From positions 1,267,228 through 1,331,227 of the forward strand of contig ML996689.1 in assembly GCA_010356995.1 (NCBI GenBank): a DNA stretch of 64,000 nt. Reading direction: 5' to 3'. The DNA is from Trichodelitschia bisporula (lineage: Eukaryota; Ascomycota; Dothideomycetes; Phaeotrichales; Phaeotrichaceae). The position numbers and the translations under genes were made by a program. Within the stretch, counting starts at the first letter, position 1. The number at the start of each line of letters is the position of its first letter. Below are positions 22,918 through 34,416 of the stretch, piece by piece. The notes beneath the pieces are model-generated. The model worked only from the letters and a program-made list of their open reading frames with translations, did no database searches and was not told the origin of the DNA.

Positions 22918-23801
22918 ATGGCCGAACCCGACCCCTCCCCCCCCGGCACCGGCTTCTGGCTCTTCGGCTACGGGTCCCTCATCTGGAAACCCCCGCCCCA
23001 CTACGACGCCCGCCTCCCCGGCTACATAGAAGGCTACGTGCGGCGCTTTTGGCAGGTACGGGCCCCCGCTCCTTCCTCACCAACAACACTCATCCGTTAG
23101 GCCAGGTACGTCCACCGTCCCTTCCCGAAGAGACATCCTATTCCACCCTTAATACTCACAATCCTCACCGCGTCCCTCTAACCTAACCCACACCGCGCAG
23201 CGAAGATCACCGCGGCACGCCCGCCGCCCCCGGCCGCGTGGTGACGCTGATCGACCGCGCACACTACGCGGGCCTAGTCGATCCACACCCGGAGCCGGCT
23301 GATAGCCTCGTCTGGGGCGCGGCGTACCACATCCCCGCCGAGCACGATGCGTTCGTGCGGGAGTATCTCGACATCCGCGAAGTTAACGGGTACACGATCC
23401 AGTACACGGACTTCCACCCTTCGCCATCACCCACCCCCAACCCCGCCCCCATCCGGACCCTGGTGTATATTGGGTTGCCATCGAATCCGCAGTTCGTCGG
23501 GCCGCAGGAGCCGGATGCGCTGGCGAGGCATATACTGCGGAGCATGGGGCCGAGTGGCGAGAATAGGGAGTATTTGTTTGAGTTGTATGCTGCGCTGGAG
23601 GGGTTGGGGCCGGAGAGTGGGGATGGGCATGTGAAGGATTTGGTGCGGCGAGCTGGGATGCTCGAGGGAAGGGGTTTTGGGGGGGAGGGGAAAGGGGCGG
23701 AGGGGATGGAGTGCGGGGTTGGGTTAGAGGAGGCGGGGACGGAGGAGGGGGAGAAGGGGATTGGGCTTGAGCAGGTACCGACGACAGAGGAGGAGAAGTG
23801 A
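22918..23801 (+). CDS. ChaC-type glutathione-specific gamma-glutamylcyclotransferase
   Basis: ChaC enzymes cleave cytosolic glutathione to 5-oxoproline and Cys-Gly. CDS is join(22918..23055, 23101..23105, 23201..23801), 247 residues. The substrate loop FGYGSLIWKP lies at about residues 16-25, the family signature FWQASEDHRGTP at about 44-55 and the stretch YLDIREVNGY, carrying the catalytic Glu, further on. The signature can only be read if a 5-nt exon (GCCAG, 23101-23105) is spliced between introns of 45 and 95 nt. Reading through the first intron hits a stop; skipping the small exon shifts the frame. The last 50 residues or so are a Gly/Glu-rich tail not found in the core enzyme. The gene converges with U2AF. 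Confidence 0.9.
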
Positions 23802-24031
23802 AGTGGTGATAGTGCTGAGGGGTCGCTTGCTTAGAGGGCGTGAAGAGGAGCAGGACTAGACGAATAGACGTTCATTGACCGCGCCTCGGAGCTATGGTAC
23901 ACCACAATGAAAACAGGAAGGAAAATACACATCGCACATCACACCACTCCATTCGCATTTCGATCAACGGCGGCCCATGAATACCACATAAAGACACATG
24001 TGACTCTTCCCCTTCCATTCCCTCTCCACCT
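23802..24031. other. Convergent spacer, ChaC/U2AF
   Basis: The 230 bp between two convergent stop codons should hold both 3' ends. Nothing else is seen. Confidence 0.4.
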
Positions 24032-25899
24032 CTACCACGCCCCGATATCAAAGTACTCCTCCCCGTAATACGAGACAACCACCGTACGATCCGCAAACTT
24101 CCGCCCGGCCAAGCCACGCATCGCCTTTTGCGCGCTCTCCGGCGCCGCAAACTTGACGTAGATCTTACCGACGCCCGGGTTTGTGCGCGCGCCGCTGGGA
24201 CGCGGGATCTTGACTTCGAGGACGGGGCCGAATTTTTCACACTCAGTTTTGACATCATCACAAATCTCTGCGCGGGGGTTAGCATTCCGTACAAAGCGGT
24301 GATGAAAAAGGGGAAGCGCACCTTCATACTCGTCGTTGTCCATTAGCTCCTCAGCCGTAACCATGTTCATCAGCTGGATCACGCGGCCCTGCTCGAGGTC
24401 GGTGGCCGTCGTGCCCGCGAGCATGGACATGGCGTTGACGCTCATTTCGAGACCGGCGGCTTGCTGTACGCCGATGCTGGCGCGCTTGACTTGCAGATGA
24501 TCGTCGCCCAGCTCCATACCATTGAGGCCCTCGACGGCGATCTCAGTGACGGCGGGGTCGGCGTACTCGCAGAAGGCAATTCCCTGTTTAGTTAGCCTGG
24601 TTTGTACGAAACAGAGTTGGGGGGGAGCTTACCCGGGATTGCTCAGAGGATTGATCCTTGACGAGCACAAAGGCCTTGAGCTCGCCAAACGCGACCAGCA
24701 GCTCAGTGACTTGGTTGTCGGTGAGATAGAGGGGAATGTGAGAGACGCAGATCTTGTTGACGGAGTCCTTAACTTCGCTCGAGATACCACCCTCTGTAGA
24801 CGGCTGCTCATCCTCCGCAGCAGCCGGCACGATGTAGTCCTTGGGACGACGAATGACAAGGCCTGACCGGTCGCCGTTCGCTGCGCCGTTGTGCGCCATC
24901 GCATCGGGATCCTCCATAGTTATCCCATCCAGGGCGAGCGCGACCGTCGCATCACTGGGTTGCTTGAACTCCAGCAGAGCGTAGGAACGGTCCGCCGAGA
25001 TCTGAGCCAATGTGCAAGGATCCGGTGCGCTGATGACGTTCAGGCCGTTAAGTTGCAGGTTGAAGAACTCCAGGATGCTCTCGTTCGTGGCACTGGCCGG
25101 GAAATTGTTGATGAAGAGACGCTTCGACTGCCGCGCGTGCGTGGGCTTCAGCGACGCAGGAGCAGCGATACCGGAAGGAGCGTTGATAAAGGCCTGCAGA
25201 CGACTCGGGTCCATCGGTTGCTGGCGCGGCTGCCCGGGAAGGGGAAACATGCCCGACAGCTTAGCCTGCTCAGCGGTGACATTCTCGTAACCGGGGGGCT
25301 TGAGATCCCACTGCGGCATGCGACGCGGCTTCGTCAGGACGGACACCACATCCGTCAAGTCTGGCGTGGGCTCCTTTTTCTTCGGCTGCTGCGGCGACAA
25401 GCTCCGCTTACGCTCCTGGCCACGGCCACCATCACGATCCCCCCGGCGGCCACCTCCGCGCCTATCATCGAACAAATCACCCCGATCCCGCCGTCCGGCG
25501 CGGTCACCTTCCTCTTCACCACCGCGCCTGTCGCGCCGTGGTGCCCGGTCTCGATCCCAGCCACGATCCTCGCGCCGCTCCCGGCCTGCGTACCTGTCCT
25601 CGCGCTCGCGGGCCCGGTAGTCCCGGCTCGAGGAGTACGTATCACCGTCGTAGTCGCGGCGGGCGGTGCGGTGGCCGCCTGGCGAGCGGGAACGGCGCCT
25701 GTCGCTGCGATCGCGGTCGCCGCGGCGGTCGTCTCTGTCGCCGCGGGAGGACTGGTGGGTTAGCAAGCTTGGCGGTGGCATCGCGAGGGGAGGGACGTAC
25801 ATGATAGTCTCTACCTGAGCCTTGGCGGCCTCCTGTACTGACGTTAGAATTGAACTGAGGTCGGATTGAATGCGACAAACCCCTAACAGCACCGTTCAT
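24032..25899 (-). CDS. U2AF large subunit (U2AF65 homologue)
   Basis: Nuclear splicing factor that binds the 3' splice-site polypyrimidine tract and recruits U2 snRNP. Proposed CDS is complement(join(24032..24267, 24322..24583, 24633..25751, 25843..25899)), 557 residues. After a short first exon comes an Arg/Ser/Asp-rich RS-like region (about 20-150), then RRM1 (KRLFINNFPASATNE), RRM2 (KICVSHIPLYLTDNQ) and the C-terminal UHM (RVIQLMNMVTAEEL through KIYVKFAAPESAQ), the domain that binds RWD-type ligand motifs such as those in the Hsh155 of this window. The three 3' exons are secure. The first exon (19 residues) uses a GTCAGT donor and is a guess; other 5' ends are possible. It shares a 374-bp divergent promoter with ogg1. 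Confidence 0.92.
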
Positions 25900-26273
25900 T
25901 GCTGCGGATTGCCGTCGCCTCTATCGGTGATGATGCGAGTTTTGCTTGGTGTTGCAACTGCAAAAGGTGCGAATCCAAGTTTGATGACCGTGTCCACTTG
26001 AAAAATGATGCAAAGTGGTGGACTGGGTGTGTCGTGAAGTGGTGCTGCCCTTGAACTTGGGACCGGCGGAGGCTCTTCACAGTTTCGCGCTTGGGAAGAA
26101 CTGACACCCAATCACTCTCTAATGGCTCTGGTGGCTGGCTTCCGTCTAAGGGAGTTTCGCGTCCAAGCGTCGGGGGGCTTGGCATTGAGGTTCAACGCGT
26201 TTGCGCGTCGGCTCGCTGTGGCGGAGCACTGTGTGAATCGAACACTGCACATCATACTTGAGTCTAAAAAATC
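25900..26273. promoter_or_regulatory. Divergent promoter region, U2AF/ogg1
   Basis: The 374 bp between two opposed start codons should carry both promoters. A tRNA T-loop-like string near 26236 was checked and does not extend to a tRNA. Confidence 0.45.
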
Positions 26274-27547
26274 ATGGACAATTGGAAGAAGCTTCCTGTT
26301 AGCTTGACTGAGCTGTGTATTAATACTACGTTGCGCTGCGGTCAGTCGTTCAGGTGAGCGGCCCAAACTTTCCATGCTCGTCCCCATGCTGAACCCCTTC
26401 AAGATGGCGAAAGTCAGCAGACGATGAATGGTCTTGCGCTCTTCATGGACGCATAATCTCTCTGCGACAAGATCCCAAGCATCTCCACTACCGCGCCATA
26501 TTCCCCTCCGCCTCAAGCAGTCTATCAACCCCACACGCACAAGATGATGATACCCTCGCCCTCCTCAGACACTACCTGAACCTCGAGCCTAACCTCAAAG
26601 AACTCTACGAGCGATGGGCTGCTGCAGACCCCAATTTCAAGAAGAAAGCTCCACAGTTCGCGGGTGTCCGAATACTCAAACAAGACGCATGGGAGGCACT
26701 CGTAGGCTTCATCTGCTCGAGTAACAACAACATTGTGCGGATATCACAGATGGTCAGCAAACTATGCATGCACTACGGGCCGCTGATTGGCAAGATCGGT
26801 GCAGAAACCTACCATGACTTTCCCCAGCCGAAGGCGCTCGCTGGGCCGAAGGTCGAGCAGCACTTGCGAGAGCTGGGATTCGGCTACCGGGCCAAGTACC
26901 TGCACAAGACGGCGGTCATGGTCGAAGAGAGGGGAATGGGATGGCTCGAAGGCTTGAGAAATCCTGAGAGCCCTATCCTTGGGCAGAAGCCATCTCCTGC
27001 AGGAGAACTCGTGGAAGGCGGACGAGAAGGATATCGGCGAGCTCATGAGGAGCTACTCCAGCTACAAGGTGTAGGCCCCAAGGTGGCGGACTGCGTTTGC
27101 CTGATGGGCTTGGGCTGGGGCGAATCTGTCCCCATCGATACTCATGGTGAGCGCTTTGACACCCTTCCATGAGACCAACGTGCTGACCCGACAGTGTGGC
27201 AAATTGCTGTCCGCGACTACAAGTTCGGCAAGGGGAAGAACTCGAGCCTGACCAAGGCGACGTACGACGCAGTTGCGAACCGCTTCCGTGCGCTGTGGGG
27301 AAAAGAGGCAGGGTGGGCACATTCGGTACTCTTTACGGCAGATCTCAAGGCCTTCTCAGAGCGCTTGACGACCAAGGTCGAAAAGGTCGAGGAAACGGTG
27401 AAGTTGGAGGATGATTCTACTGTCGTCGAATCCACCCTCAAGAAAGAAGTGAAAAAAACGAGCATCAAGCGGGAGTTAGAAGAGGAGAAGCTCCTGGAGG
27501 TTGAAGAGACCACGGTTAGGCGATCTAAGCGGAGGAAGAAGGCTTGA
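26274..27547 (+). CDS. ogg1: 8-oxoguanine DNA glycosylase/AP lyase
   Basis: Bifunctional base-excision-repair enzyme that removes 8-oxoguanine paired with cytosine and nicks the abasic site. CDS is join(26274..26353, 26404..27146, 27195..27547), 391 residues. It starts MDNWKKLP and the N-terminal domain carries RCGQSFRW (split by intron 1) and SCALHGRIISLRQDP. The helix-hairpin-helix-GPD part shows LQGVGPKVADCVCLM with the Schiff-base Lys at 253, and PIDTHVWQIA with the catalytic Asp at 272; their 19-residue spacing matches human K249 and D268. Intron phases are 2 and 1. The tail after about residue 325 is Lys/Glu-rich and ends KRRKKA, plausibly a nuclear signal. Confidence 0.96.
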
Positions 27548-28101
27548 GGCACTGATGTTCAGTTGCTTGATTTTCAAATGATACCCCCTTTGCGCTTAAC
27601 ACGAACCTGCAAGGAAGTTCAGTACGGCTCATCGTGAAGGCATTCATGCCACAGCAGTTGCCATGCCATCCATGGGTAACAATCCATGCCCATGGGTGCC
27701 AAGAGCTTATGGGTGTGACTATGTGCAACGTCACTGCCTGATAACCCGGATGCGATGGTTACAAGAAGAAATCCGCCACGGCAACTGAGCTAGATCCATC
27801 AACGTGTACCACTGCTGATCTTATTGCTTTCAGCAGAACAATGTGTTTACAGCGTTCATCGAAGTATTCCCTTCTTCTCACATTCACAGCCTGACTGCAA
27901 CCTGCCGCATTACGTCATCTGTCGCGACTACGCAATTCGTCAGTTGGGCATCAGCGATCGCTCATCAAGCAACCACATCGAACCACAACTCACAAGCATT
28001 AAAGATCATCCAAGCCATTTACCAAACAAGCAGCCGGTTTGGCGCCAAAACTCTTCTCCTCTCTCCGCGGCGCACTCAACCGCCAGCCTCGCAGCACGAA
28101 A
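27548..28101. other. Intergenic, promoter of the LanC-like gene
   Basis: About 0.55 kb between two rightward genes. No gene is seen. The frame of the next gene is open upstream of its ATG to about 28039, so a longer N-terminus cannot be excluded, but no ATG is present there. Confidence 0.4.
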
Positions 28102-29244
28102 ATGGCTGCCCCGCAGTCGCAGTCTCAGTCGCACCCGCCGCGGTATTTTCGGAACCAGGAGGAGCTGAGAAGTAGGGATCCGCACAAGCAGCTCATCGCA
28201 TCGCTTACGCGCCTTGTGACGGAACACCCGCCCGCCCAAGTTACGCCCGGTGGTGGGCTCTTCTACGGACCCGTCTCGGTGGCCTACCTCTTCTTCGTGC
28301 TCAGCCGCCTGTACCCTCAGCTGGAGATCGAGAAGGTCGCACTGGGAGAGTGGGCCGCACGCTACCTGAAGCATGCGCAGGGCTTCATGAAGGATTACCC
28401 CGGTCCTGAGGCCAGCCGTTGCGGGGTCAATGACGATGTCATGGCTATGGTCGCCATTGACGCCGCCGGGACGCTGGATCCGGACCTCGTGAAGGAGCTC
28501 TGCAAGTTTGTAGACGTCACCGCTTACCCCGAGGCGAGCGACGAGTGGCTCTACGGAAGAGCGGGGTATCTGTATCTCTTACGGCTGGTCAAGGCGTGCT
28601 TCCTCAACGACACCCCGACTCTTGAGCTCATCGAAGACACGGCGGACGAGGTGATTGAAGCTATCATGGAGTCGCCCCGCCCGTGGAAGTGGCACGGCAA
28701 GGCCTACGTCGGGGCTGTCCACGGCTCAATCGGCATCATCACGCAGGTTGTGCTTACCGACCCCTCGTGGGCGCCAAAGTTGGAAGCCGATTTGGGCGCG
28801 CTGCTCAGCTACCAGTACGACAGCGGGAACTGGCCGTCATCGATTCCGCCGAACAAGGACAAGCTGGTGCAAGTATGTCATGGCGCGCCGGGTGTCATTA
28901 TCTCGCTTGAATCCATCAAGCAGCACTTCCCGAAGCTCAAGAAGGACATTGAGCGCGCGATCGAAAAGGGACGCGCGTGCATCTTGGAGCGGGGCTTGCT
29001 GACCAAAGAGCCATGCCTCTGCCATGGGATTTCGGGAAACGCACTCGCGCTGGAGCAGGATCATTTCGAGCACTTCCTGTCGTACACTACGGGGGGTGAG
29101 ATGAAGCTGCTGGAGCGCGATGGCATGATGGAGAAGTCAGACGACCCCTCTGGTCTTTGGACAGGCGAAGCAGGTCGTGCGTGGGCGTGGGCGGTTGCAG
29201 ACAAGGGGCTGGAGAAGCGGCTGCTGGGATACAACGATATCTGA
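28102..29244 (+). CDS. LanC-like (LANCL) protein
   Basis: Eukaryotic LanC-like proteins have the alpha-toroid fold and zinc site of bacterial lanthionine cyclases; in animals they add glutathione to dehydroamino acids in damaged proteins. The gene is a single exon of 380 residues. LanC hallmarks run in order: YGRAGYLYLL, GAVHGSIGI, CHGAPGVI with Cys about 259, CHGISGN with Cys-His about 307-308, and GLWTGEAG near the end. Cys259, Cys307 and His308 are the expected zinc ligands. The ATG at 28102 precedes a Gln/Ser stretch and then PPRYFRNQEEL. There is no peptide precursor or lantibiotic-type neighbour, so a role in a modified-peptide pathway is not suggested. The substrate in fungi is not known to me. 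Confidence 0.93.
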   Translation: MAAPQSQSQSHPPRYFRNQEELRSRDPHKQLIASLTRLVTEHPPAQVTPGGGLFYGPVSVAYLFFVLSRLYPQLEIEKVALGEWAARYLKHAQGFMKDYPGPEASRCGVNDDVMAMVAIDAAGTLDPDLVKELCKFVDVTAYPEASDEWLYGRAGYLYLLRLVKACFLNDTPTLELIEDTADEVIEAIMESPRPWKWHGKAYVGAVHGSIGIITQVVLTDPSWAPKLEADLGALLSYQYDSGNWPSSIPPNKDKLVQVCHGAPGVIISLESIKQHFPKLKKDIERAIEKGRACILERGLLTKEPCLCHGISGNALALEQDHFEHFLSYTTGGEMKLLERDGMMEKSDDPSGLWTGEAGRAWAWAVADKGLEKRLLGYNDI

Positions 29245-30668
29245 TTCCGCAGCTTCCTTCTATGTTCCTTTTATGTATCTCATGATTGTGTGCTTTTTCA
29301 CTGTAGGGCTGGAGTTTCGTATGCTTGTGATGCGGATGTTCCGGCCGGGGCGGCTGGCTGGGTTTCATCCGGGGTCAGCCGTTTGTGGCTGTCAGGCTGC
29401 TTTGCGGGGCCGCTCAGCGCACTCCGTAAGTAGCTCAACTTTTCTGAGGGGCAACACGCGTGTGTGTGCATGGTGGGGAGATGGGCAAGCAAAGTGTGGC
29501 ACATAATGATTTCGACGAGACCCAAACGTTTTGTGCGAGCATGAGACACATGTGTTCTGTGCTCACGAGGCCTTATAGAGAAATTAGGAAGCGTTGTAGT
29601 GGGCAATTGGCAAGCGCTGGCACAACACGGTGTTCGCGGTTCGCGTTGGAGGGGAAATGAAGCTCCCGTCTGTGTGGTCGGTCGTAGGCGGGATCACGGA
29701 AATTACTGCGCAGCACAGACCTGCAGAGGGGACGTGTTGCCCGGCGAGGCGCTGCAGTCTTGGCATGAGGCACGCGAGTTTGTGACGGCTAGTTGAAAGG
29801 TTATCGCCTAAATCTGCCCTAGAGCCTCTAACCCCCCCCATTCCACCAATCCCTCTTCAATATCTTCGCCCAGCTTCTCTGGTAAAGTACCGTTAACAAC
29901 GCCAGGACCATCAATACCAGCACTCTTCCGCTGCGCGTCTCTCTGCCCCACCCAGCTGGAGCTCTAGGGGCCTTCGCCCACTGGCCAGTTGGCTAGCAAC
30001 GCTCTCTGGTGCCCCGGCCACGCCGGCTCACCTACCCACTAAACTCGGCCCAACACTCCCTAAAAGTCCACTGTATGTCCCTTACCCTCCAAATCCCTTT
30101 ACGATCCTTTCCATACTACTACTCTCAAAACCCTTCGCCAATCCCTCCTTCCCCACAATCTCCTCATTCTCTCCTCTCCGACTGCGCACTCTTCTCTCTT
30201 TGTGTGCGCAGCGAGAAAACAACAACATCACGCCCGACATCGTCACTTCCCCCTTCGCCCTGTGGGTTGTTTGTTGTCACTTTCTTACCTCACTCTCACC
30301 CTAGTCTCTCTTTGAACCGTGTGTGCCTTACCTGCTTGTTCTGCTGCTGCGTCGGCTCCACTCGAGGCCCAGTACTTCCCGCCTGTTCTTCCCGCAGCGT
30401 TGCCCTTGGCCCTGCTGTCAATTCAACTGCGACTCGTCACGGATGCGGATCCCTGCAGGCGAACACAGCATCCACGCCCTGATTATAGGTTGTCTGGCGC
30501 AGGTCTTCGTGGCCTTGAAACCCGCCTGCGCAATAACCTCCGTCTCGCCGATCTTTTGAACGAAACTCCGTCATTTTCCCCCACAAGCTGGAAACTCACA
30601 ATTTACATAGCACATCCAGCTGCGGATCCCTCACCATCGTTTCGGCGCGCGCCGGCGGCTTTCTCGCG
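29245..30668. other. Intergenic, upstream region of rax2
   Basis: About 1.4 kb. No gene is supported. The right half is strongly C/T-rich on the plus strand, as in long fungal 5' leaders, and contains short upstream ATGs (for example near 30073), so rax2 may have a long leader. Confidence 0.4.
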
Positions 30669-33600
30669 ATGCGCTCCAAACTCTCGTTACGCGCGAGCGT
30701 GTTCCTTGCCACAGCCGCTTGCGTCGTACCTGCGGCGCAAGCGCTGACGTTCAAGCCCGTCCCTGCAGCAAACCTCGACCTTTCGCAACTCGGTCGCATC
30801 GCTGTTGCTGGAGATTTCGACGCGATTTCGGTTTTCCAGTACTATGGACAGAATGAAAATGGAACTACTTCTCAAGGCAGCCACTCGTTGCTGTCGCGCT
30901 ACCCGTCGGGCGTGTTCGCCACCCTGCTCGCGTCGGATGCCTACATCAGCTCCATGTGCTCGATCATGAAGGATGGGAAGGTGGAAGGAGTCGTAATAGG
31001 AGGAAACTTCACAAGCTTGGGAGAGATTGAGGCGTCGGGACTCGCGCTGTTCAATCCGACGACGAATACCGTGCAGCCGATCTCCGGTCTCAAGGGCAAG
31101 GTGCAGGCCGTCTACTGCGATACTTCATCGAACAACGTCTACGTCGGTGGCTCCTTCTCGGCGGCGAACTCCACGAATGCGGTCGTCTACTCCACGACGC
31201 AAAACTTCACGAACCTTCCTTTCGGCGGATTCAACGGCGCAGTCAATTCGATCATTAAGGGGCCAAATGGAAACATCATCTTCGGCGGTTCTTTTGACGG
31301 TCTCGGGAATGCGACAACTCCGCAGATGCGTGACTCCCAAGTGGTCCCTCTGGGAACTGGCACCATCACCGCAAGTACCACCAGCTCCCAGGCCGGATTT
31401 GATGATCCCAAGAACATAATCTGCAAGACTGGCGACAACGGCGCGGGCAGTACCTGGCTCCTGGCCGACAATGCCCCTGGTGCATGGACCGCGACCTTCC
31501 AGTTCGGCTTCAATCCTACCAAGCTCCGCCTCTACAATACCAACCAGGATGGCCGCGGCACCAAGACCTTTCGGTTTACAGCGATTCCCATAAATGGCAT
31601 CATGAACCTGACCTACAGCGATCCGACCAGTGGTGAGACTCGCTACTGTGACGCCACCTGCCCACTTCCTGAGGGTAATACGACGGCCCAGGACTTCCAC
31701 TTTGTCAACAGCATTGGGATGAACGGGTTCCGGCTCGATATCTCGGACTGGTATGGCAGCGGTGCTGGCTTGAGCGGGATTGAGCTGTTCCAGGACGGTA
31801 AAGTAACCAGTGCTTCAATTATCTGCATTTCTAACATCGTCTTCAGATATCTATGTCTTTGCGGTCGACCGGTTCAACGAGCCCAAGTGCGACAGCGTCA
31901 GCAACGGTGCCAGGGCTACGGCCACAGGCCCCTGGAAGGAGTCTCAGTCGCTCGCGAGCACGTCGAACTACCTGTCTGCGCAGCTCAGCGGAGACATTGA
32001 TTCGTCATCGGCGTCCGTTGTATTCCAGCCTGATATCAAGCAGTCCGGAAACTACTCTGTCATGATTTACACTCCAGGCTGCCTGCAAGACAACACCTGC
32101 TCGAGCCGTGGTAAAGTGAACATCACCGGCGGGATGGCTTCCACTACCCGGACTTCGGCAGCACCCGTCTCGACTGAGCTGTACCAGACGAACAACTTCG
32201 ACAAGTACGACGAGATCTATCTTGGGTACGTCGAGGCATCAAGTAGCAACTTCCGGCCTAGCATCACCATCGCTCCTTCGGCCGGCCAGAAAGGTCCTCT
32301 GACGTTCGTCGCTCAGCGGGTCCGTTTCTTCCTGCGCCAGTCGACAGGTGGCCTGAACGGCGTGTTCGAGTGGGACCCCAACTCGAAGACCGTCGATAAA
32401 GATTTTTCCAAGTCTGCGATTGACGCTGCGGCTATGAGCCTTAATGCCGGAGCTACGGTGAATTCGATCGCCGTTCAGGGAAAGACGCTCTACGTCGCAG
32501 GCAACCTGTCGTCAACCGGCCTCAGCAACGTGTTCTCAATCACCGACGCCGCTAGGAGCCTTTCAGAGGGCGGCCTCAATGGCGAAGTTAAGGCTATGTT
32601 CCAAAACGGCTCTGCTCTGTTTATGGGTGGTAGCTTCACGGGTACACTCACTGGTAAGACATCAGGCCTCCAGGGCTTCGCCGCGTACGACACCGCCACA
32701 AACGGTTGGGTCCCTCTCGGCGCAGGTGTCAACGGCTCTGTGTCCTACCTCGTTCCGTTCAGCCTGAACCTGGGCGGAAAGAAGGCGGAGACGGCCATCG
32801 CGCTTACCGGCTGGTTCAACAAGGTCAACGGATTCGGCAAATTCCAGGAGCTCGATGTCCACAATTTTGCTGTCTGGGTCCCCGGCCGTAACAACTGGCT
32901 CCAGAATCTGAACTTGCCGTCTATTTCGCTCCAGGGAATGCTCACGGTTGGCCTCGACGTGCCCGGAAATCCGCCGCTGTTTGGTGGCTCAGTCTCCTCC
33001 CAGGCACTCAATGCCAACGGAGCTGCGCAGCTCTCGAATTCTGGCAAGGATATCAACCTGCAGAGCTTCCCAGTGGCCGTGGCCCCGCAGGCTTCGTCTA
33101 GTCGTAAGCGTGCTATTTCTGCCGACAGCACGGGCGTTCTTACTGGCGAGTACTACAACAAGAATAACTTCAATTTGACCATCCTTGGCGGTCAGTTCAC
33201 CGCCAAAGCCTCGAACGGATCGACGGTGCAGAACCTCGCCATCCTCAACGGCTCGAACAAGGATGAAGTTACGGGCTTTGTGTCAGGTATCAACAGTGGA
33301 TCTACTGTTCGCGCTCTCGGCACCCAGGGGTCAATGCTGTTCGTGGGCGGCTCCGTCACTGGAACTATCCAAGGCACGAAGGTCAGTGGTATGGTTGTGT
33401 ACGATCTCAGCCGCATGGACTACGCCCAGACCCAGCCGCCAGCCTTCGGGGGCAGCAACGTGTCCGTCAACGCGATCGCTCCTCAGCCTACCGGCTCGAA
33501 CGTATTCGTCGGCGGTAACTTTAAGTCAGCGAGCGAGCTCGACTGCCCAGCGCTTTGCGTTTACGACACGGGCCGTTCGCAGTGGAACAGCCCCGGCAAC

Positions 33601-34416
33601 GGATTGAAGGGTGAGGTAAAGAGCTTGAACTGGGTCGACAATACGCATCTGTTGCTCGCGGGCACTCTGTCCGTTAACGGCAACGACTCGGCCACGGTGC
33701 TCTATGACTCGAAGGCGCAGAAGTTCACGGCTCTCGGTGGTCCAGCTGGCATCGCGGCGGCCACACCGGGTACGTCGGATGGATCGCAGTTCTGGGTGTC
33801 GGGCAAGACGGCGGATGGCGGTGCTATGCTTGAAAAGTGGGATGGGACGCACTGGAAGCCGGCTGAACCGGCACTCGGTGCGGGATCGGAGATCAAGGGC
33901 TTGCAGATTTTCACGACGAACGACAAGCATGATTCCTCGCCGCTTGTGGACCGGAATAACGTACTCTTGGTTCTTGGGCACATCTCTCTTCCCGCCTTTG
34001 GCAACTGCTCCGCTGCGCTGTTCAACGGCACCGCGTGGACGCCGTTCTTGTTGGCCACGAAAGGCAATGGCGCAGGTAGCCTGGCGTACGTGTTTGCGCA
34101 GAACTCCAACAACTTCTTCAAGCGCGGACGTAAGTTTCATCATTCCCCTCTCGCTACATAATGCTAATTCGATATAGATCACAAGCTCGCCTTGGGGCTG
34201 ATCGTACTCATCGGGCTCGCTATCTCGCTCGCCCTTCTCGCGCTCATTATCACCGCCGCCGTTCTCGCAGAGCGCTACCAGCGCAAGCGCGACGGGTACC
34301 TCCCCGCTCCGACCATCATCCCAGCCGACAAAAACGCGAACATGACGCGCATACCCCCCGAGCACTTGTTCGACAGCGTCGGTCCGAATCGACGGAGTAT
34401 GGGCCCAGCCTTGTAG
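30669..34416 (+). CDS. rax2: Bipolar budding / hyphal polarity landmark protein Rax2
   Basis: Rax2 is a large type I membrane glycoprotein marking growth sites, acting with Rax1 in yeast and guiding hyphal polarity. CDS is join(30669..31797, 31847..34129, 34178..34416), 1216 residues. A signal peptide covers about residues 1-26. The extracellular part consists of repeated beta-propeller-like units recognisable by recurring GGSF and GGNF turns such as VYVGGSFSAAN, IIFGGSFDG, LFMGGSFTG and VFVGGNFKS. N-glycosylation sequons are frequent. One transmembrane helix at about 1140-1165 (LALGLIVLIGLAISLALLAL) is followed by a short cytoplasmic tail starting AERYQRKRDGYLPAP. Both introns are phase 1 and about 49 nt. 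Domain order and length match fungal Rax2 proteins. Confidence 0.95.

Noticed and set aside
26225-26260. tRNA-like T-loop (minus strand) near 26236
   Set aside because: Only three T-stem pairs form and no acceptor stem or anticodon arm follows; it lies in the U2AF/ogg1 promoter.
28039-28101. Longer N-terminus for the LanC-like protein
   Set aside because: The frame is open but begins at TTG with no ATG before 28102; the extension is not needed for the fold.
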